Source: Nepenthes gracilis
Taxonomy: Eukaryota > Streptophyta > Magnoliopsida > Caryophyllales > Nepenthaceae
DNA: 64,000 bases
Assembly: GCA_033239525.1 (NCBI GenBank)
Contig: BSYO01000014.1
Coordinates: forward strand, 16,786,021 to 16,850,020
Direction: 5' to 3'
The notes under the pieces are model-generated. The model made no database searches. It was not told where the DNA came from and saw only the letters and a program-made list of their open reading frames with translations. The position numbers were made by a program, and so were the translations under genes. Positions 44,315 through 55,250 of the stretch are shown one piece after another. Within the stretch, counting starts at the first letter, position 1. Every line of letters begins with the position of its first letter.

Positions 44315-45857
44315 TCACTGGTAGTACTTCCTTAGGTGAGCGGCATTCCAGGTCCGGGGTATGAGCTTGCCATCTTGGGTACGTAGCTTGTAAGCTCCTC
44401 CTCGAAGGATGGCCGAGACCAAAAACGACACTTCCCAATTTGGTGAGAGCTTATTTCATCCCGCTATTTTTCCCGTGGCTTCCACGCTTCTTAGCACGAG
44501 ATCCCCGACCTCGAATGGTCGCGCCTTCACCTTCTTGTTGTAATAGCGGGCCACCCGTTGTTGGTAGGTCACCACCCTAAGTCTCGCCAGGTCGCGGACT
44601 TCCTCGAGGGCATCGAGGCTTTCTCGGAGCCTTTAGCTGTTATCCATTGCGCTGAAGCATCCAACCCGGGGACTGGTAAGGCATACTTCTATTGGGATGA
44701 CAGCTTGACCCCCGTAGCAAAGGTTGAAAGGGGTCTCTCTCGTGGGCTCGTGGTGTCGTTCTATACGACCCCTGAGGATCGAGGGCAATTCATGTACCCA
44801 TGAGCCTCGGACAATTCCCCACTGGTTTTTAGCCCATATAGGATCGTGCGGTTTGTTACTTCCACCTGCCGGTTGGCACGGGGTACGACACCGATGTGTG
44901 CACCAAAGTTGATCCTCAAAGCCTTGCGTAATACTGTGAACCGCTTTCGGTGAATCGTGTCCGTTGTCGATCCACGATGCACTCGGGCACTCCAAACCTG
45001 CACACGATGTTCTGTCGGAGGAACTCCGTCGCGTTTTGCTCTGTTATTCTGGCCAGTGGTATCGCTTCCACCCATTTGGTGAAGTAGTCAATTCCCATGA
45101 TCAGGAACTTCCTTTGTCCAGGGGCGAGAGGAAATGGCCCGAGGATGTCGAGCCCCCATTGGGCAAACGGCCATGGGGATTGCAGTGCCCGGAGTTCTGT
45201 GTGGGGGCGATGGCTCATGTTACTGTGGAGTTGGCAACTCTCGCATTTACGCACGAAATCCATTGCGTCATATTTCATAGTCGGCCAGTAGTACCCTTGC
45301 CTCATGAGCTTAAAGGCTAGATTCTTTCCTCCAACATGGGATCCGCATATTCCGAGATGCACCTTCTGCAGGGCGTATTCGGCTTCTTCTGGAGTAAGAC
45401 ACCTCAAGTAGGGGGCCGAGAAGCCCCGTCGATACAGCCGGCCGTCTACGATTGTGTACCAACGCGCTGTCTTCTTTATCTTCTTGGCTTCGCCTGGGTT
45501 CTCGGGCAGTGAGCCATCAGACAGAAACTTTAGGTAGGGAGTCATCCATGTGCTTCCGTCCGCGACCTGCATCACCTCCCGCCTGGGATCTTCAATGCTG
45601 GACCTCTCCAGAATCTCTCGCATCCCCCTGGCGTATTGCTTAGGATCTCCGGAGGCTGCGGCTCGAGCGAGCGTGTCGGCTTTGGCGTTTTCCTCCCGCG
45701 GGATGTGGATGAACTCGGTTGTCTTGAATCCCACGATCGTGTCCTTAAACTTTGAAAGGTACTTGGACAGCTGCTCGTTATTGACGTCGAAGCTTCCGCG
45801 GACCTGATTGATGACCAACTCGGAATCACTATAGATGACGAGCTCTTTGCCGAGCAT
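44315..45857 (-). pseudogene. pol: T3 RNase H end and integrase
   Basis: One frame runs 45857-44916: YSDSELVINQV and FIHIPREENAKADTLARAAA (end of RNase H), then WYTIVDGRLYRRGFSAPYLR. The zinc-binding region HLGICGSH...CESCQLH has the H-H-C-C ligands. The first catalytic block is WGLDILGPFPLAPGQRKF, then GIDYFTKWVEAIPLARITE and FGVPECIVDRQ. Further frameshifts near 44950 and 44800 split the rest. The E block (QVEVTNRTILYGLK) is in another frame. The C-terminal YQQRVARYYNKKVKARPFEV and RTWNAAHLRKYYQ precede TGA at 44315. It joins the upstream frame by a one-base shift near 45852. Confidence 0.85.
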
Positions 45858-48560
45858 TCCTTGGCGAGTCGGAGTCCGGCCAGCAAGGCCTCGTATTCTG
45901 CGACGTTGTTTGTGACCGGGAATCCCAACGTCAACGAGTACTTTATCTCCATTCCCTCAGGTGCGCGTAACACGATCCCTGCTCCGCAGCCGTCCTTCAT
46001 GGAGGAGCCATCCACGTGCAAGGTCCAAATGGAGGTTCTGCTTAACTCGTCCGTGGCAGTCCCGTCCTTGTCAGAAGTGGGCGGTGCCGTCGTTTCGACG
46101 AGAAAGTCCACGAGCGCCTGTCCCTTTAAGGCTGGTCTCGGATGGAACTCGATGTCAAATTCACCCAACTCGATGGCCCACTTGATCAGCCGGCCGGAGA
46201 TCTCGGGTTTCTGCAAAATAGCTCTCAAAGGTTGATCGATTAGGACTATTACCTTGTGCGCCTGGAAGTATGGCCTGAGTTTCCTTGCGGAACAAACCAA
46301 TGCCAAGGCCACCTTCTCCGTCAAGGGATACCTTGTCTCGGCGCCCGCGAGAGTCTTGCTAACGTAATATACGGGCTGCTGCTTGCCATGCTGCTCTCGT
46401 ACCAATACCGAGCTCAGTGCTGCGTCGGACACGGAGAGGTACAAGTACAACTCTTCGCCTTGCTGAGGGGAAGCTAATAGAGGCGGACTCGAGAGGTAGC
46501 TCTTGAGTCCTTGGAACGCTTCCTTGCAGTCATCATTCCACCGAAAATCTCGGGATTTTGTTCCTCTTAGCGCTTTGAAGAATGGCAGGTGCTTCTCGGC
46601 CGATTTTGCTAAGAAACGGGAGAGGGCGGCCACTCGCCCAGTAAGCTGCTGTACCTCCTTTACCGTTTGTGGAGACCGCATGTTCAGGATCGCTTAGATC
46701 TTTTCTGGGTTTGCCTCAATTCCTCGGTGTGACACGATGTAGCCCAAGAATTTTTCAGAGGAAACACCGAACGTGCACTTACTGGGGTTGAGCTTCATTC
46801 CATGGTAACTGAGCACATGGAAAGTCTCAGCCAAGTCCCTCACGTGATCACTGCTCACCCGGCTCTTGACGAGCATGTCGTCAACGTATACCTCCACGTT
46901 CCTGCCCATCTGGTCTTTGAACATCTTATTCACGAGCCGTTGATAAGTTACTCCTGCGTTCTTGAGACCAAAGGGCATTACCTTATAACAGTATGTCCCT
47001 TGGTCCATCATGAATGACGTATGCTCCTCGTCCTCGGGGTTCATTTTGATTTGGTTGTACCCGAAGTATGCATCCATGAAGCTTAAGAGCTCATGGCCGG
47101 ACGTTGAGTCCACGAGGTGGTCAGTCCTGGGCAATGGGAAGCTGTCTTTGGGGCATGTCTTGTTGAGGTCAGTGAAGTCCACGCACATTCTCCACTTCCC
47201 ATTGCTCTTTTTCACCATGACAACGTTGGCCAACCAGTCCGAGTACTGGACTTCTCGGACGAATCCAGCGTCCAGTAGTTTCTTGACCTCCTCGCGGATG
47301 GCTACCAACTTCTCCGTGGAATAGTTTCTCCGCTTTTGTCTGACCGGCTTATGCCGAGGGTCGACGCCTAACTTGTGGACGATGACCTCGGGTGACATCC
47401 CGGGCATGTCACTGGGGGACCATGCGAACACGTCCGAGTTTTCCCGTAGGAAACTGACGAGTTGGTCCCTTACTGCTTCTGAGAGTGAGCTTCCTATTTG
47501 GACATATTTCTCTTGATCCGCGGGATTCAACGGGACTCGGACTACAGGCTCTCCCGGCAGAGCGTGTTGCAGTGTTGCCTCGTCCCTGAGGTCGAGGTCT
47601 TCCATGGGCTGTGGAAGTGTTACTTGCTCGGTCTAGGCCAAGTAACACATCCGTCCAGTTGACTGGTCTCCGAGAATCTCTCCTACCCCACACGGGGTGG
47701 GGAACTTCATCTTGAGATGTGGAATGGAGGTCACTGCGTTGAACGCAGCCAAGCAAGGCCTTCCGAGTATCGCGTTATAGACCGAGGGCAGGTCCACGAC
47801 GAGGAAGGTGAGGGTTTTTGACGCTGTCCTCGGATAGGTTCCCAGGGTTACCTCCAACTGGATGATACCCTGAACGGGCACTGGCTCGTTGTCCAGCCCA
47901 TAGAGTGGCCCTTCCGGCGCTTTCATTTGATTCTTCTTAAGTCCTAATTTGAAGAAGGCATCAAGATACAGCAAATTGCGAGAGCTTCCATTATCAACAA
48001 ATACTCGTTTCATCTGGTAGTCATTTGCTCCATCTGAAACGAGTGCGGTTACAACCAGGGGGTCGGAGTGAGGAGAAGTTACATGATCTAAGTCCCTACT
48101 GCTAAAGTAGATAACATCGTCTTCACTCCCAAGCCCCGTCCTTGGCCTTTTCGCTGCTGCAAGTCCACGCCCGTCTCCCCCAGCCGGTCGGCTGGAGATC
48201 ATGTTCATGACCCCCGCAGCCACTCGGTTCCTGGGGGGTTCTTCGTCTCCGCCGTCCTTGGACCCTGAGGCCTGTCCTGGCCTTTGAAGGAAGCGGCTGA
48301 GGTGTCCTCTCCGGATGAGCTCCTCAATCTCGCTCTGCAGGGTCCTGCAATCCTTCGTGCTATGACCCCCGCAGCGGTGGAAGTCACAATCCTTCGATTG
48401 GTCCCCACCGCCCGGGTTCTTCAGCTGCTTGGGCCACTTTAAAAACTTTTCTCCCCGGATCTGCATGAGGACGTTGGTGCGGGAGTCGTTCAGCGGCGTG
48501 AGATGGATTGACCGTGGCTCTCTTCGAGAGCTCTGCTCGGCCTTATGGTGCTTCTTTGTC
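45858..48560 (-). pseudogene. pol: T3 gag C-terminus, protease, RT and RNase H (one frame, two stops)
   Basis: From about 48560 to 45858 a single frame is interrupted only by TAG at 47635-47633 and TAA at 46696-46694. The gag C-terminus is FLKWPKQLKNPGG then DCDFHRCGGHSTKDCRTLQ. The protease is VFVDNGSSRNLLYLDAFF and YNAILGRPCLAAFNAV. RT has SNGKWRMCVDFTDLNKTCPK, SFMDAYFGYNQIKMNPEDE, YKVMPFGLKNAGVTYQ and the catalytic VEVYVDDMLVKS (YVDD intact). RNase H is at 46400-45900 (WTLHVDGSSMKDGCGAG, NNVAEYEALLAGLRLAKE). This is the most complete catalytic set in the window. It would still not yield a full polyprotein without correcting the stops. Confidence 0.9.
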
Positions 48561-49715
48561 GTCTAGGGACTTTGATAGTCCCCAGATTTCCTTTTTCCCT
48601 CCGTAGCCTTCTGCTGAGGGTGCTCGTCCCTCTCAGGCCTCTTGGCGTCGTTGGCCTCTTCGGCCGCCATGTAAGCTCTGGCCACAGCCTCAACCTCTAT
48701 AAAGGTCTGCGGGCCTTTATGTATGAGGTGATTGAAGAAAGCACCCCTTCGAGGGCCGAGAGGAAGGCGTTCAGCTTCACCTCGTCGGTCAGCCTCGGGA
48801 TCTGCCTGGCCTCCGCGGTAAATCGCACCAGGAATCCTCTCAAACCCTCTCTGGGTCCCTGTTTGACACGAGTGAGGTGCCAGGGCTACCTCTCCACTCT
48901 TCTGCTGGAGGCAAATTGGGACAGGAAAGCTGTTGCCAGGTCTCCAAAATCGCGAATGGAGTCTGCGGGCATTCCGTAGAACCACATCCGTGCATCCCCC
49001 TTCAGAGTCAAAGGGAAGCACTGGCACATGGTTGTCTCATCCAAACCCTAGAGGCTCAGGTGCTCCCTGAAATGATTAAGGTGATCCATGGGATCACCGC
49101 ATCATCATAACCTGGGTTGGGCATCTTGAACTTCGGGGGAAGCGTCCTCGTCCTAATCTCCGTGGAAAACGGAGATTGGAGTACGTTAGCTCCTCCTCCG
49201 CTACTCTCACGCAGTATCAGGTTCCATCCTCTATCCGGTCTGGCCTCCACTCGAGGTGGGGCAGCCGTCCTTCTTTCGTTTAGGTAGTGCCTTAATTCAT
49301 AAGGCTCCTGAACTGCACGGCCCTCTGGGACCGTGCGGGCTCCTCTTGGGAGCGCTTCTCGGGGAACCGCCTCCTGATCGTCGTGGTGGCTGCGATTCCG
49401 TTGGGCCTCCGAATGGCGTCTCTCGGGGCTTTCTCCCTGGACCCGAGGACCTGGTTGGTCCTCGACCCTTCGTGGCGCTCCGCTGCTGGAAGACACCTGG
49501 GTCCTCGGGTGTTCCCGTCGACTGGGAGGTCTTTCGCGGCGACTGCCTCCTTCGTTCCCGGCCTGCGGCGCCTCAGCTTGTGAGGCCCTGTCGGGAGCCG
49601 CGCCCCTCACCACTGGATCGGGATGATTCTCAACCCCAACATAGGGGTTAGCACCAGCAACTTGCGAGGCCGCTTCTCTGGGGGCTGCGCTCGCTTGCGC
49701 CCTTGTGTTCACCAT
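48561..49715 (-). pseudogene. gag: T3 gag
   Basis: The ATG at 49715 opens MVNTRAQASAAPREA. About 150 residues of Arg/Pro/Glu-rich disordered sequence precede the core: PFSTEIRTRTLPPKFKMP, then after a frameshift near 49085 DPMDHLNHFREHL, CQCFPLTLKGDARMWFYG and LATAFLSQFASSRRVER. TAG codons lie at 49050-49048 and 48888-48886. A second shift near 48725 returns to the frame that carries FIEVEAVARAYMAAEEANDA and then pol. A TAG at 48565-48563 separates this part from the C-terminal motif. The fold is retrotransposon gag (capsid). This copy cannot make an intact capsid. Confidence 0.85.
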
Positions 49716-49780
49716 CGAGAGATTCGAGGCTTAGGTTGTTGGGTACTTGCAGAAAGTGTGAAAAGCTGACTTTCAGTCGC

Positions 49781-49799
49781 TTCCCACAGACGGCGCCAA
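49781..49799 (-). other. T3 primer-binding site
   Basis: The minus strand reads TTGGCGCCGTCTGTGGGAA directly after the LTR end CGCAACA. This is the usual PBS wording of Tat/Grande-type elements. Confidence 0.8.
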
Positions 49800-50590
49800 T
49801 GTTGCGTCCTGTTAACTCTAGCCGCGGGAGAGATCGAGTGCGAGTGAGTCTTTAAGTACGCGGACGGTCAGATTGGAGCAACACAAAGTGAACGTGAGTT
49901 TAGTTAAAAATAAAAGTACGGGGGCAGTGGAGGAACACTTCAGTTTACGTGGAAAACCCCTCAATCTGGTGAAGGGTGAAAAACCACGGTGACGGACGTG
50001 CAGTCCGAGAAATCTCACTATGAAGAGGAGGAAATATAACAATGGAAGCCTGGGAAACTTAGCGTCCTCAGGATGTTACAATCGTAAGAAATATACTTCT
50101 CTCTTTTCTCTCTTCTTCTGGGGATTTTTGCTAGAGTCTCGTTTTGAAGGTCTAGAAGCAAAAGGTCCTTCTTTAGCTGTTGAAGTTGGGTATTTATAGA
50201 GAACGTGATGCCGTAAGGAAGACGACACGTGGCGCTGGCGTGTCGGGGCTGTCTGCCACCATCGCCACCACTGTGGATGCGGCCAGTGATGATGGGGACA
50301 CTGTCACGGACTGCAGATCTGGCGCCTGAGGCGCATGGCTCGTAGGTACGGCGTGTCAGGAGCCGTTGGTTGCTCGTGGCAGCATGCGCTGAGCTGGCAT
50401 CTGCGTAATTTTGGTCTTTCTGGTGGTCCCCGTCTTAAAGGGGTCTCAGCGTCTGTCCGGGCGGCCAAGTGCTCGGAAACGAGCCAGCCATTTGAATTTG
50501 GTCGGGTTTATGGGCCTTTTGGGCCAGCCTTTCTACGTAACTCTTTGGGCCTGCTTCTGCGATCTTGGGCCCAGGTCCCAGGACCCATCA
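49800..50590 (-). repeat. T3 right (5') LTR
   Basis: The 791-bp LTR on the minus strand starts TGATGGGTCCTGGG and ends AGTTAACAGGACGCAACA. TCTATAAATA at about 50191-50200 is a good TATA box. GTTATATTTCCTCCTCTTCATAG near 50040 lies downstream in the R/U5 portion. The five bases outside are AACCC. Confidence 0.9.
50191..50200 (-). promoter_or_regulatory. TATA box of the T3 5' LTR
   Basis: The minus strand reads TCTATAAATA in the middle of the 5' LTR, correctly placed to start the element's genomic RNA. The equivalent segment is missing from the left LTR. Confidence 0.65.
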
Positions 50591-50996
50591 AACCCTATTG
50601 ATCCTAATATCCGTCAAAATTTTATACCATTTATTTAATTTTTATTACGTTCGAATTACTCAAAATCATAATTAATATTAAAATAATTTAAACGACGATT
50701 TAGTATATTACAAACGCATTCTTTAATCTATTTTTGGATCCTTTAAATTTATCTACATTTATTATTTTGATTTGCATACATGTGACCATTTTATCTCCCC
50801 ACTTTAAACATTGTTATATGCACATGGTTTTTTTTGAATGTTTTGAGATTTTATTTGAGATTTATTAAATATTTGAGGATATTTATCCGTTCTATGTAAA
50901 ATAAATAAACATTTAAAATATTATGTTTATATATACGAGCATTTGTGAAATAAAAGTCATGAAATTATGTATTTTGGCCTACATGTGATAGTCCAT
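50591..50996. other. AT-rich spacer
   Basis: No coding signal. It lies between T3 and the solo LTR and supplies the TCCAT target site of the latter. Confidence 0.6.
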
Positions 50997-51400
50997 TGAT
51001 GGTTCCAGAGATATGTCGGCCGGCCCAATTCCGAGTCCGTAGGAGGAACAACACAGCCCACAAGGCATTCAGCGCAGCCCAAGATCTAGACAGCACAATC
51101 TAGGTCATCTCGGCAAAAATCAACCCCTGGTTGGGCCCGCGAGCACGGCCTAGCAGTTCCCCAAATCAGAAGACACCCGACAGCTAACCACCCAACATGG
51201 CCGCTATTAGCGCATCATCTCCCTAGTTTAGAGAACCAGTACTTGCGTGTGGCCACCGACAAGACCACCTGCCAGGTGCCCTCTACGCAATAATCATGGG
51301 GAATGGTGCGTGTAGAAGGTAGGGTAATGGCCCCTTTTTGCAATTTAGGGAGTAGGTAGCCATCATCCTCCTTGATAAAAAGAGGAGATCCAAACGTTAA

Positions 51401-51504
51401 AAAAAGAGGAAGAAGAGAAAAGAAAATGAGGGAAAAGACAAAAGAGAAATGGGAGAAGAGAAAAGAAAATGAGGGAGAAGAGAAAAGAAAAAGGGGGAGA
51501 GAGG
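51401..51504. repeat. Purine-rich repeat in the solo LTR
   Basis: About three imperfect copies of GAAGAGAAAAGAAAATGAGG lie within an almost pure A/G strand. A related CTCTCTC/AGAGAG tract occurs at the comparable place in other family LTRs. Confidence 0.8.
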
Positions 51505-51880
51505 ATCACACAATGAGAGTTCTTTCCAGGTCCACGAAAATAGAGAATGAAGGAGATAACCAAGCGCATATGACGATTAATCTCAGAGCTACCTCCCACA
51601 AAAGGCGAATCCATTTTCCTTACTGTTTACCAATCTCGATAGGCAATTGTGCATGCCTTGCGCCAGATCCGAGCTGTCACGTGGCATGGCCAATGAAGGC
51701 AACTCGTAGAGCAGGGCGCAGAGTGCCCCCTCTATTTGCCGTCGGAAAGGAATGGCAAGTGACCTTTCTCTTTAGCGTTAGCACCCTGGAATCTTTTCCT
51801 CATCTGATTAGTCACCCCTCGTAGGTACATTCGACAATCAGTCATTCCTTAGCAAGTGCATCGCTCCTCTCTTCTTAGCG

Positions 51881-52200
51881 GTCTCCCCCTCGTGAGAGCT
51901 ACCTTCTCAGAGTTGCCCCTGGCTGAGCGCACCCTTCAAGGCTTAATCCCCCATCTCTCAAAGCCATCCCCTCATCGGGTGCATTCTGTGAATCTGAGAC
52001 CTCCATTATTAAAGTCACCCTTAGCTGAGCACACTATTTGAAATGTCGTCTCCTTTTCTCAAAATCGTCCCTTGTCGGGCATACTTTTCAAAGTCTAATC
52101 CTCCATCTTTTAAAGTCGCCCCATGGCTAGGTGCATTTTGCGGAGCTAAGACCTCTATCTCTCAAAGTCACTTACTGGCCGGGCGCATTCACTAGAGCCT
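51881..52200. repeat. About six 50-52-bp repeats in the solo LTR
   Basis: Degenerate units run from AAAG(T/C)C..CCCCT..CTGAGCGCA through CCTCCATCTCTCAAAG. Joints fall near 51912, 51962, 52013, 52063 and 52114. The paired LTRs at 9.6-11.1 kb and T1 carry only one or two such units. Confidence 0.75.
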
Positions 52201-52486
52201 TGCCCTCTGCAAAACAGTTCAATCTCCTTTTCACATACATCTATGCACACGCATCCTATGTTCATCCACCTTTCTCTTATCGTAAAAAGATTTTTAACTT
52301 AATCGTTAGAGGATATACTAAGAAATGAGTTTCAGTCATCTTTTGATCTTTTGTCTGTTTGTTGTGTTAGGTAAGATCCAGGTTTCAAGTAATGTGGACT
52401 GGACTAACTCTAATTTGACCCGTCAGGAGAGATTAAGTAACTCTCTAACCCGTTCTACAATTCAAATTTAGGGACGCATCATCCAT

Positions 52487-53381
52487 GCATATGACTTAAA
52501 CCAAACTCTAATTTTTAATTAATTTGATATTTATATTTTTTTTCAAGTAGAAAGTTTTGTATTTATACTTTTTAAAGTGAATATTTTGTGTTATTCCTAT
52601 GAAAAGAAAAAATTTTGATTATAGTGCCCCCGATTTGATCTTAATGAGAATCTTTGAGAGAAATTGAACCAAATAATATATTCAAATATTTTAATATACA
52701 TTAAACAGACATAATGACTATACTTATCATTTATGGGTGGCAGAAAAAAGAAATATTTGATCTTATTTATAGGATAAAATTTATAAATTGCCCATCTACT
52801 AGTCTACATAATAATGATTTGGTTTAACATTTTTGGTAGTATGTGTAATTCTTTTTTAAAATTAATTTTTTTTTGTTTTTGCCTCTTTGATTATGGCTTG
52901 TTTTTGAATTTCTATAATTCTTACTTATATATGATTTGAAATTTGAGGCATTTTATTGTGAGATTTGAAGACTTTGATCGGTATTCCAATTTATCCGATT
53001 TTATATATGGGCTTCAGATTTTGGAGCTTTTGGATAATTTCATACATGCGATTATTTTGGTGTCTGCATATAGATTCTGAATTTTTGTATACAAAATTGA
53101 TGTTTGAACAGTAGATATTTAATATTTGAATATATTGAATTTACACATGCTTTTACTATTTGCTTCGCTTCGTTTTGTTTTCTAGGATACGTATTTATTA
53201 TTATATGTATTGATATTTGTTTAGTTTTAAACTCATAATTTGTATTATTTTTAACCTTTTTAGATTAGAGAATAATAAATTGTTTGTAAGGAAATCTTTG
53301 ACGAGGATGATTGGAAGACTTTTTGTTTATTTTTGATATATTTGGACTTGTATTTGAATTTTACTTGTTCAGGGAGTGATG
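52487..53381. other. AT-rich sequence between the solo LTR and T4
   Basis: Strongly T-rich on the plus strand (TTTGAATTT-type words). No coding signal. It continues in style after T4 at 63670, so T4 split one AT-rich block, possibly an old LTR. Confidence 0.5.
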
Positions 53382-53386
53382 GATAC

Positions 53387-54374
53387 TGATGGGTCCAGTA
53401 TGGATCTGAGCCAGAACCAATGAGGCCCAACTAAAAGAAGACGGGTCTGACCAACAGAAGGGTCCAACCCATGAACAACGTCCCAGGAGATCCAATAACA
53501 TGGCCCACTGGGTGCCCCAAGCGCACAGCCAATCGACATCGCTCAAACTCCTACAGAGGCGACCGAAGTTGCCAACGCAGGGGGCGTCGGCTCAGAGGAT
53601 GTCAACCAATGGGAGATGAGGTCAACGCTGACAAGCCGCAGCACACGTTGCTCAACCAATCCAAACAAAGTCAACAGGTTTGCATTGGCCACCTTGACAA
53701 TAGTCTCCTCGCCTCCGTAAGGTGACAACTGATACCGCTAGCCACCGTCAGCGCTCAGCTACCGACGAATCCCAACAGGCCACTTGTTGGAGGTCCCAGC
53801 TCCCAAAGGTCTTCCCAAAGAAGCCTACAAATACCCTCTCTATCAGCTGAGAAAAAAGGATGACTCTTCCAACTTCAACTCATGGAGATTTTTCCAACTT
53901 TCACTAGATTCGATTCCAACTTCCACAAAAAGAGCATAAGCAGTGACTTGAGATCAAAACCCTGATCCTTGTACCCAGCACTCAAAATAACGAGAAGAAA
54001 GAACAAGCTCTCTTCCCTCAAGCCACCTCCACCTTACGGCGACTAAAGTGAGCCACTCCTAGTAGTGCAATCTGTAGAGCACAAGCTTCCTCCGAATATC
54101 CCACGCACTTCTCTCATCCCCGCATTTCTACATTCTCAACATGTTTACTTTCACCTATGCATCTTTCCATTATCGAAGAAAGATTTTTGACTGCAATGTC
54201 AAAATATTTGCGGTGAGATAACCTTCCGCTGTCCTCTGACCTCGTATTTGTAGTTTGTGGTGCGCAGGGCCCAGGTTGACTGACGCAGAGACCAGACGCA
54301 TTTGCAATTCGACCCAAATGAGGAATTCAAAGGCTTGCTAATCTGTACAAAAACTCGAACCCAGGGACGCATCA
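53387..54374 (+). repeat. T4 5' LTR and PBS
   Basis: The 988-bp LTR starts TGATGGGTCCAGTATGG and ends CAGGGACGCATCA. TTGGTGCCGTTTGTCAC (54375 onward) is the primer-binding site. CTCAAGCCACC...GAGCCACTCC near 54017-54060 is one unit of the family's internal repeat. The end region (AAAGATTTTTGACTGCAATGTC, GTTTGTGGTGCGCAGGGCCC) matches the 3' LTR. Confidence 0.85.
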
Positions 54375-54416
54375 TTGGTGCCGTTTGTCACAACGTTCAC
54401 TCTCTAAGTTTGAAGA

Positions 54417-55250
54417 TGGTCAACACTAGAGTGCGGGCAAGCACACCGGTGAGGAACACTACTGCCCGCGGCGACGACCCCCTCTATGGGTAGCCATGCC
54501 AGTGAGCAGTCAGAACCCGACGTGCACAAGGTAGTTACAGATGAGAACGACATGGAGGAAATGCTTCAGGTGCTATACGCTCAAGTTGGAGTGCAATGGA
54601 TGGGAGCCTCTCCCCCGGGGCCCAAAGCATCGACTTCCAAGCTGAAGAAACCTAGGGCGAGGCCATAGTAGTAAGAGCAGCCAGGCCTGACGACACCGAG
54701 GCCCAAGTGGCTCTGGGACCTGCGGACCGATAGCAGGAAGGATCAGCTACTTGGAAGAATAGAAACAGAGATGGCTGTGACTCTCGGGAACCCACAAGCA
54801 ACCGAAGTCTGAGCCGAGTGTCTAAAGCAAGTATAGCCCCCAACCTGGACTCCCCTGAGCGACACTCACTCAAACATTTTGATACAGATTTGAAACGAGA
54901 AGGTTCTAAAGTGGCCCAAAGCGCAGAAGAACCCAGAGGTCGGAGACTAGACAAAGTATTGCCACAACCACCTGTCTCTGGAGCATACCACGGAGGACTG
55001 CTGAACCCTGTATAGGGAAATTAAAGACTTGGTCCACCGTGGGACCTCACTTGATTCCTGAAAAGCTTGGGCCAGGCCCCCAAGGTCGCCGACGATGAAG
55101 CCAGAGATCCGTCGAGGAACCGTCGTCGCTGGCATCATCAGCATGATCTCAAGCAGGCCAACCAGAAGTAGTGACCAGGACTGGCACGAAGCCGCGTCCA
55201 GCAGCAAGGAAGAAAAAATAGGGGTTAATATTAATGTCATTAGTTTTAGT
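54417..55250 (+). pseudogene. gag: T4 gag, capsid core deleted
   Basis: The ATG at 54417 gives MVNTRVRASTPVRNTTARG, matching the T3 gag opening. Stops follow near 54490. The capsid core (FKMP...DPxDHLxHF...FPLTLKG) that T1-T3 retain is absent. After about 400 bp the frame reaches the C-terminal part (EKVLKWPKAQKNPEVGD, YCHNHLSLEHTTEDC). This implies a deletion of roughly 900 bp. The protease region follows. Confidence 0.75.

Larger units (their letters stand above)
41103..50590 (-). mobile_element. T3: best-preserved Tat-lineage (Grande-like) element
   Basis: On the minus strand: 5' LTR 50590-49800, PBS 49799-49781 (TTGGCGCCGTCTGTGGGAA, typical of the Tat lineage), gag from 49715, protease, RT, RNase H and integrase ending at 44315. 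A six-unit tandem repeat follows at 44291-43969, then the antisense frame (plus strand, 42000-43854) and the 3' LTR 41633-41103. No 5-bp duplication was found (AACCC on the right; PBS sequence on the left). The LTR sequence differs from T1, T2 and T4 although the proteins are close, so it is a sister family. Confidence 0.9.
50997..52481 (+). mobile_element. Solo LTR of the T1/T2/T4 family, TSD TCCAT
   Basis: The 1485-bp LTR starts TGATGGTTCCAGAG and ends GGGACGCATCA. It is bounded on both sides by TCCAT (50992-50996 and 52482-52486), a perfect 5-bp target-site duplication. No PBS or internal region follows, so it arose by LTR-LTR recombination. It contains a purine-rich repeat at 51401-51504 and an expanded 52-bp repeat array at about 51881-52200. 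It is the longest LTR of the family here. Confidence 0.9.

Noticed and set aside
49256..49651. 131-codon plus-strand frame opposite T3 gag
   Set aside because: It mirrors the Arg/Pro-rich disordered part of gag on the other strand; no domain and no conservation in T1, T2 or T4 at this place.
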